Source: Siphonodentalium dalli (Eukaryota > Mollusca > Scaphopoda > Gadilida > Siphonodentaliidae). Taken from it: DNA of 64,000 bases. A program made the position numbers and the translations under genes. Location of the stretch: positions 277,971,614-278,035,613 of the forward strand of contig CP136064.1 of NCBI GenBank assembly GCA_032622095.1, given 5' to 3'. The notes beneath the pieces are model-generated. The model was not told where the DNA came from and searched no databases. It worked only from the letters and a program-made list of their open reading frames with translations. Position 1 is the stretch's first letter. The number at the start of each line of letters is the position of its first letter. This document shows positions 63,936 through 64,000 of this stretch, one piece after another.

Positions 63936-64000
63936 ATCCCTTTTGAGTGCCAGGGGCCGATCTCATCGGCCCTAAACCTACAAAATAAGTCTGTTAAAGA
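63936..64000. mobile_element. C3 element, start only (cut by window end)
   Basis: 'atcccttttgagtgccaggg' then 'cctacaaaataagtctgtta', the same two termini that bound the 26.7 kb C3 element, here brought close together. Whether this is a deletion derivative cannot be decided without the sequence beyond 64000. Confidence 0.55.

Overview
This window reads as intergenic or intronic DNA from an invertebrate animal, most likely a mollusc (inference). It has no operons or long ORFs and is AT-rich. It carries a fragment of animal 28S rRNA, the C-terminal end of a LINE reverse transcriptase, a HARBI1-like transposase remnant, and satellite elements with CCGTCCGT runs and 'gttatggccc' motifs of a kind I associate with molluscan genomes. 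No host protein-coding gene can be called with confidence. The best candidate is a possible terminal exon near 34.0 kb. Almost all short ORFs are translations of repeats.

Most of the recognisable sequence belongs to a few families of short non-autonomous DNA transposons, seen at several ages and often nested. Labels used below: A = foldback MITE with TA target duplications (Tc1/mariner type, 18 copies, full length 213 bp). B = foldback, often multi-hairpin MITE with 8-bp duplications (hAT type, 151 to 551 bp, about 19 copies). C1, C2, C3, C4, D, E and G = elements bounded by TTAA, many ending in CCCTTT (piggyBac type). C1, C2 and C3 share a conserved internal hairpin. H = hAT-type elements ending in CAGGGACCAGCC. 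One PIF/Harbinger-type element lies at 15.7-16.4 kb. S = satellite-bearing elements with CCGTC runs.

Layout: 1-8.4 kb holds a 47/48-bp satellite, A and B copies and a 30/31-bp satellite. 8.9-9.9 kb is an H element split by a LINE fragment. 12.3-14.0 kb is a 173/347-bp higher-order satellite. 14.66-14.91 kb is a 28S rRNA fragment. 15.7-16.4 kb is the Harbinger element. 17.7-30.6 kb holds nested A, B, C2 and D copies and two segmental duplications. 30.7-33.97 kb is a duplicated locus in which one copy gained a C1 element, a 10-bp array and a 49-bp satellite, itself interrupted by TTAA element G. 36-41 kb holds B, H and C1 nests. 42.5-44.4 kb is a triplicated segment. 45.0-46.8 kb has a complete H element and a 481-bp TTAA foldback. 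47-60 kb holds more B, C2, C1 and A copies. 61.7-62.8 kb is a roughly 360-bp triplication. 63.1-63.9 kb is a duplicated block around a 100-N gap.

The most informative feature is the set of internal controls. Several insertions have an empty or unexpanded relative in the same window, so target duplications and array growth can be read directly. Family membership rests on termini, target-site duplications and foldback structure seen here. No database search was possible.
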